Below, in pieces: positions 41,772 through 47,965 of a stretch of 47,965 nucleotides of DNA. Location of the stretch: the NCBI GenBank assembly GCA_903970275.1, contig CAJCIA010000183.1:1-47965 (forward strand). The letters are read 5' to 3'. Position 1 is the first letter of the stretch. Each line of letters begins with the position of its first letter. The translations under genes and the position numbers were made by a program. The stretch is from Betaproteobacteria bacterium (GTDB taxonomy: Bacteria > Verrucomicrobiota > Verrucomicrobiia > Methylacidiphilales > UBA1321). Under the pieces are notes generated by a model. It was not told the DNA's origin and did not search any database. It saw only the letters and a program-made list of their open reading frames with translations.

Positions 41772-42215
41772 ATGGCCGGAAAAAAGCGAGATCCCAAACG
41801 AAGTCGGAACAGCGCAGGGAAGGAGATTTCCGTCCTGGCCTGGATTCAGGACGCTTACGGGAATGTCCTCATGGTCCAGCAGACCGCCGGCCGGAAGCTC
41901 TGGTCGTTGCCGGGTGGGAAAGTCCGCCCGCACGAGCCGATCAAGGCCGCGCTTCGACGTGAACTGCGCGAGGAAATTGGGCTGACCGTCAGCTCCGCGC
42001 GCGTGATCGACCTGTTCGACCGCCCGCGCAAGGGCGGCCTGGCCATGCTATTTCGCACCGTGCTGCGCCGCGGGAAGCTCAAGCTCGGCGAGAAGGAAAT
42101 CGCCGCCGCCGCCTTTGTCAGCCGCCTGCCGCTGAAGGCGACACCTTCGGTGCGGTATTTCTGGACGCGGCATTTCCCCAAGAAGAACTCCCGGGGAAAC
42201 GCGCTCGAGCTGTGA
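41772..42215 (+). CDS. NUDIX hydrolase
   Basis: The protein has 147 residues from ATG 41772, which has an AGAAGA-type ribosome site a few bases upstream; the GTG at 41736 is a weaker choice. The Nudix box is exact: GGKVRPHEPIKAALRRELRE followed by EIGL (G-x5-E-x7-R-E-U-x-E-E-x-G-U). The protein should cleave a nucleoside diphosphate linked to another group using Mg2+. The N-terminus is basic (AGKKRDPKRSRNSAGK). The substrate cannot be predicted. It converges on dps with seven bases between the genes. Confidence 0.9.
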   Translation: MAGKKRDPKRSRNSAGKEISVLAWIQDAYGNVLMVQQTAGRKLWSLPGGKVRPHEPIKAALRRELREEIGLTVSSARVIDLFDRPRKGGLAMLFRTVLRRGKLKLGEKEIAAAAFVSRLPLKATPSVRYFWTRHFPKKNSRGNALEL

Positions 42216-42222
42216 TCCCGGG

Positions 42223-42807
42223 CTAGTGCCCGTCCGCACCGCCCTGCCGGCTGGCCTCGAAGAGGAACCACGTGCGGCGCTCCGTCTGGTCGATCCAGTT
42301 TTCCAGCAGGCTCGCCGTCGCGATATCCTCGGCATCCTCGCACACTTCGTGGGCGGCGCGCATGCGCTTGGTGAGCTGCTGATTGTCGTCGCGCAGCTCC
42401 GCCAGCATGTCGGTGGGGTCAACGTATTCCGCGTCGTTATCCAGGATGCGCTGGTTGCGCGAGATCTCCCCAATCGACCGCAGGGTGGTCCGGCCAATCT
42501 TGCGCACGCGCTCGGCCAGGTCGTCGGTCATGGCAAAGATCTGTTCACCGTGCTCGTCCAGCATCAAATGGTAATCCCGGAAATGCGGTCCGCTCATGTG
42601 CCAGTGAAAATTCTTGGTTTTGAGGTAAAGCGCGAACACGTCTGCGAGGATGCCGTTGAGCGCCGCCGCCACGTTCTTGGTGCCCTCGGCCTCCAGATCC
42701 GTACGCGGGCTGAGACGCTCGTGCACATAGTTGGCCCGGCTTGGCTTGCCGTCGGTGTGGCCGTTCGTCGTGGGGGTCTTCTTTGAATTGCGATTGGGGG
42801 TAGCCAT
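42223..42807 (-). CDS. dps: Dps-family ferritin-like DNA-protection protein
   Basis: The protein has 194 residues. Dps dodecamers oxidise and store iron and coat DNA under stress. The ferroxidase segment is KTKNFHWHMSGPHFRDYHLM followed by LDEHGEQI, with the His, Asp and Glu ligands expected at the subunit interface. Then DDLAERVRKIGRTTLRSIGE and the C-terminal helix ENWIDQTERRTWFLFEASRQ. A Lys/Arg/Asn-rich N-terminal tail (NRNSKKTPTTNGHTDGKPSR) longer than in many members could bind DNA. It is monocistronic and divergent from the pqiA-like gene; no OxyR or Fur site was recognised by eye. Confidence 0.92.
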   Translation of the reverse strand: MATPNRNSKKTPTTNGHTDGKPSRANYVHERLSPRTDLEAEGTKNVAAALNGILADVFALYLKTKNFHWHMSGPHFRDYHLMLDEHGEQIFAMTDDLAERVRKIGRTTLRSIGEISRNQRILDNDAEYVDPTDMLAELRDDNQQLTKRMRAAHEVCEDAEDIATASLLENWIDQTERRTWFLFEASRQGGADGH

Positions 42808-42940
42808 GAATCTTCTTGGGTGAGGTGGAGAACCAGTATCGCCCCGTGTGCATCCCCGTCAACGCCACGATCAGCTTTCAACCGATTGCAGTTTACGGCA
42901 ATGCGCGCAGTCTTTGGATGGCCGGACCGATAACCTGATC

Positions 42941-44065
42941 ATGACCAAACGCCGTGCGAGCCCCGCTCCGCCCCTGTCGCGGAACATCATCCTGGCCGTG
43001 CTGGCGGTCGCGTATCTCGCGACCGCGTCCCTCGCGGCGTTCAAGCTCATCCAAAGCGCGGAGCACTCCACCCAGTCGATCGAGAAGATCTTCGAGCTCT
43101 ACAGCCTCAAGAACGAAGGCTCACAGGCGCTCGAACGCTACAACCACGAGCACCCGTTCCTCGGCATGTTCATTAACTCGCCGGCAAGGCAGGAGATGGA
43201 GCTACCCTCCGCCGCGGAATCGAATGAGGCGCTTCACTCCGAGCTTCCGCACGACCTGCGACTGGTGCGCGAGCAATCGCGCGTGGCCGCGTGGTGGTCG
43301 GAATTCCTGCTCTGCGCGAGCGTCCTCTACGTCGTCCTGGTGCTCACGGTGGAGCGAAGCCTCACCGCCCGGGGCACACTTTTTTCGCTCACCGCGGTCT
43401 CCCTCGTCTGCTTCATCGTTGGCATCCTCGCGCCTGCGATGGTGATCTGGACCGTGCCCAATATTCCCATGGCGACGGGGAACCTCAGCTTCATCATCCA
43501 GCATCAGGTGCGCGGCATAGCCGCCATCATCTGGGAACTGCTGACCGGCGGCCACTACATCATCGGCGGATTCCTGCTTCTCTTCAGTATCTGCACGCCA
43601 CTGACCAAGGCGTCGCTGACGTTCTTCGTCACCGTCTCCAGGAACAAGCAGTGGAATTACCGCGCGGGCGAGTTCCTCCACACCATCGGCAAGTGGTCGA
43701 TGGCCGACGTGTTTGTCGCCGCCGTGCTGCTGGCTCTTTACGCGCTCAAGTTCCAACAGGCCACCAAGTCGATCCCGTGCGTTGGACTCTATTATTTCAT
43801 CGGCTACTGCATGCTCAGCATGTCGACCACGGAACTGCTCGTGCACTCGGAGGAAGCGACCGGGCAGAAGGCGGGCGGGCTATGGGGCCGGCGGCTGGGC
43901 GTCTGGTCGATCGGCGCGGCGTTCGCCGCCTTCCTTGTCTTTGCTGGAACCTCGAGCGTCTACACCTACGAGCAGTACACGGTGAACGTGAAGCAGACGA
44001 TCAAGGCGCCGGAAAGTCCCACCAAGCTGGACAACTCGCACCTTGTCCTGCCGGCCCACAAATAG
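42941..44065 (+). CDS. Paraquat-inducible protein A (PqiA)-like membrane protein
   Basis: About 374 residues from ATG 42941 (MTKRRASPAPPLSRNIILAV). The open frame extends to 42848, but without a membrane-protein start. One N-terminal helix (about 15-32) is followed by a roughly 100-residue polar domain, then several membrane helices. The PqiA signature is LLLFSICTPLTKASLTFFVT followed by GKWSMADVFVAAVLLALYAL and IGYCMLSMSTTELLV. Only one PqiA repeat is visible, where E. coli PqiA has two, and the cysteine-rich motifs are missing. No pqiB (MCE) gene is adjacent. PqiA-type proteins support lipid transport across the envelope. Family call is good; function is inferred. Confidence 0.8.
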   Translation: MTKRRASPAPPLSRNIILAVLAVAYLATASLAAFKLIQSAEHSTQSIEKIFELYSLKNEGSQALERYNHEHPFLGMFINSPARQEMELPSAAESNEALHSELPHDLRLVREQSRVAAWWSEFLLCASVLYVVLVLTVERSLTARGTLFSLTAVSLVCFIVGILAPAMVIWTVPNIPMATGNLSFIIQHQVRGIAAIIWELLTGGHYIIGGFLLLFSICTPLTKASLTFFVTVSRNKQWNYRAGEFLHTIGKWSMADVFVAAVLLALYALKFQQATKSIPCVGLYYFIGYCMLSMSTTELLVHSEEATGQKAGGLWGRRLGVWSIGAAFAAFLVFAGTSSVYTYEQYTVNVKQTIKAPESPTKLDNSHLVLPAHK

Positions 44066-44081
44066 CGGGTCGGCCGCCAAC

Positions 44082-45083
44082 TCACGCCCGCTCGCGCGGG
44101 GTGATCCACAAGTGCACGAGCTGGTGCTGGCGCAGCACCGTCAGCCGGGAGCGCCGGTTCGGTTCGCGCAGGACCAGCAGCCGGTGCAGTTCGTGCACGG
44201 ACCGCAGTTCCTCGTTATCCAGCCAGATGAGCAGGTCGTTGGGCTCCACGCCCGCCTCGTCCGCGGCCGAGCCCTTCTCCACCGTGTGGACGAGGATGCC
44301 CGAGCGCTGGCGCAACTGGTGGAAGCGCGCGACCCGCTCGTGGATCGGCGCATCCTGTCCCGCCACGCCGATGTGGGCGCGGCGGATGTGGCCGTCTTTG
44401 ATCAGCCAGCTGGCGATGAACTCCGCCGTCTTGCTGCCGATCGCGAAACAGATGCCCTGCGCCGCGGCAATGATGGCAGTGTTCACCCCGATGACCCGCC
44501 CGCGCGTGTCGAGCAGCGGTCCGCCCGAGTTGCCCGGGTTGAGCGCCGCGTCGGTCTGCAGCACGTTGTCGATCAGCCGCCCGGTGCTCGAGGGAAACGT
44601 GCGACCCAGCGCGCTGACAATCCCGGCCGTCACCGTGTTGTCGAAACCAAACGGATTTCCGATGGCCACGGCGATCTGGCCCACGCGCACGTCCGCGGAA
44701 TCGGCGAAGCCGATATGGGGCAGCTCCGGCAGGTCGATGCGGATCACCGCGAGGTCAGTGTCCGGGTCGTCACCAACCAGGTCCGCGCGGGAAAGACGGC
44801 CGTCCGAGGTCTGCACCATGAGCTTCGCCGCGCCGTGCACGACGTGGCTGTTGGTCATGACCAATCCGTCCGGCGATATCAAAAAGCCGGAACCGCTGCC
44901 GCCGCGCCCTTTTTCGCCCTGCGTCGCGATGTGCACCACGGCCGGACCGGCTTGCTGCACCGTCCCGATGATGGCACGCGAATAAGCATCGAGCAGGCCT
45001 GTCTCCGCCGGCAGCGGTGGCGCGGGATCAAGCGGCGCGGAATGGTCGGTAACGGAAGCGTCACGATCCAGAGAAATATTCAT
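44082..45083 (-). CDS. HtrA/DegP-like serine protease with PDZ domain, no obvious signal peptide
   Basis: About 333 residues from ATG 45083. The trypsin-like domain has His in GLVMTNSHVVHGAAK, Asp in DPDTDLAVIRIDLP and Ser in ALNPGNSGGPLLDTRG; all three are intact. One PDZ domain follows, with SGILVHTVEKGSAADEAGVE and DNEELRSVHELHRLLVLREP. The N-terminus (NISLDRDASVTDHSAPLDPA) is polar and not a signal peptide; starting at ATG 45116 adds [11 protein letters not shown], a short hydrophobic stretch that still looks too short. It may be cytoplasmic or anchored indirectly. Promoter and operator-like elements lie just upstream. It converges on the pqiA-like gene. Confidence 0.9.
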   Translation of the reverse strand: MNISLDRDASVTDHSAPLDPAPPLPAETGLLDAYSRAIIGTVQQAGPAVVHIATQGEKGRGGSGSGFLISPDGLVMTNSHVVHGAAKLMVQTSDGRLSRADLVGDDPDTDLAVIRIDLPELPHIGFADSADVRVGQIAVAIGNPFGFDNTVTAGIVSALGRTFPSSTGRLIDNVLQTDAALNPGNSGGPLLDTRGRVIGVNTAIIAAAQGICFAIGSKTAEFIASWLIKDGHIRRAHIGVAGQDAPIHERVARFHQLRQRSGILVHTVEKGSAADEAGVEPNDLLIWLDNEELRSVHELHRLLVLREPNRRSRLTVLRQHQLVHLWITPRERA

Positions 45084-45085
45084 AA

Positions 45086-47965
<2,880 letters not shown>

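Overview
The window is about 48 kb of GC-rich, tightly packed bacterial chromosome. It contains no rRNA, tRNA, phage, plasmid or intact insertion-sequence gene that I can recognise. The gene mix suggests a Gram-negative, free-living heterotroph: a Wza/Wzc exopolysaccharide locus, an outer-membrane barrel, the hopanoid radical-SAM enzyme HpnH, a proton-pumping complex I, secreted fucosidase and sialate esterase, and a very large Gly/Thr-rich extracellular glycosidase. My best guess is Verrucomicrobiota (Opitutus/Chthoniobacter-like). This is inferred from gene content and was not tested by any search; Planctomycetota or Acidobacteriota remain possible.

Layout. (1) 11-4729, minus strand: a circularly permuted ATP-grasp/alpha-E protein, a YdcF/SanA-type membrane protein and a membrane-anchored TPR protein. 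(2) 4979-6396, plus: hpnH and a small conserved-looking protein. (3) 6517-13144, plus: a five-gene signalling operon made of a giant hybrid histidine kinase with three receiver domains, CheR, a receiver-less CheB, a receiver-kinase fusion and a single-domain response regulator. (4) 13148-14230, minus: 6-phosphofructokinase. (5) 14391-17923, plus: a coupled methyltransferase / SRPBCC / ketosynthase / FAD-oxidoreductase operon that looks like an orphan polyketide- or lipid-tailoring cluster. (6) 18252-18641, minus: a glycine-rich RRM protein with a clear terminator. (7) 18719-27810, minus: a seven-gene exopolysaccharide operon (glycosyltransferase, FecR-like protein, outer-membrane barrel, Wza, Wzc, polyprenyl glycosylphosphotransferase, O-antigen ligase). 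(8) 27912-31203, plus: secreted alpha-L-fucosidase and sialate O-acetylesterase, bracketed by a 21-bp direct repeat. (9) 31265-37867, plus: nuoIJKLMN without nuoA-H. (10) 37926-45083: A-type Fe-S carrier, secreted aldose 1-epimerase, lipoprotein subtilase, NUDIX hydrolase, Dps, PqiA-like protein and an HtrA-like protease. (11) 45260 to the edge, plus: a partial secreted glycosidase with a 237-residue Gly-Thr/Ser-Thr spacer.

The most striking non-coding signal is a family of at least seven intergenic palindromes. Each starts with a GGTAG foot followed by a CCGGCGTCGG-type hairpin, and six of them form three inverted pairs 167-179 bp long. The arrangement (GTAG foot, hairpin, inverted doublet, position next to stop codons) matches REP/REPIN elements mobilised by RAYT transposases. 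One copy carries paired changes in both arms, which supports a conserved hairpin. No RAYT gene lies in the window.

Most start codons lack a strong Shine-Dalgarno sequence, and many genes overlap by ATGA or GTGA, so translational coupling appears to be common. Functional statements rest on motifs read by eye in the translated sequence. No database search was run.
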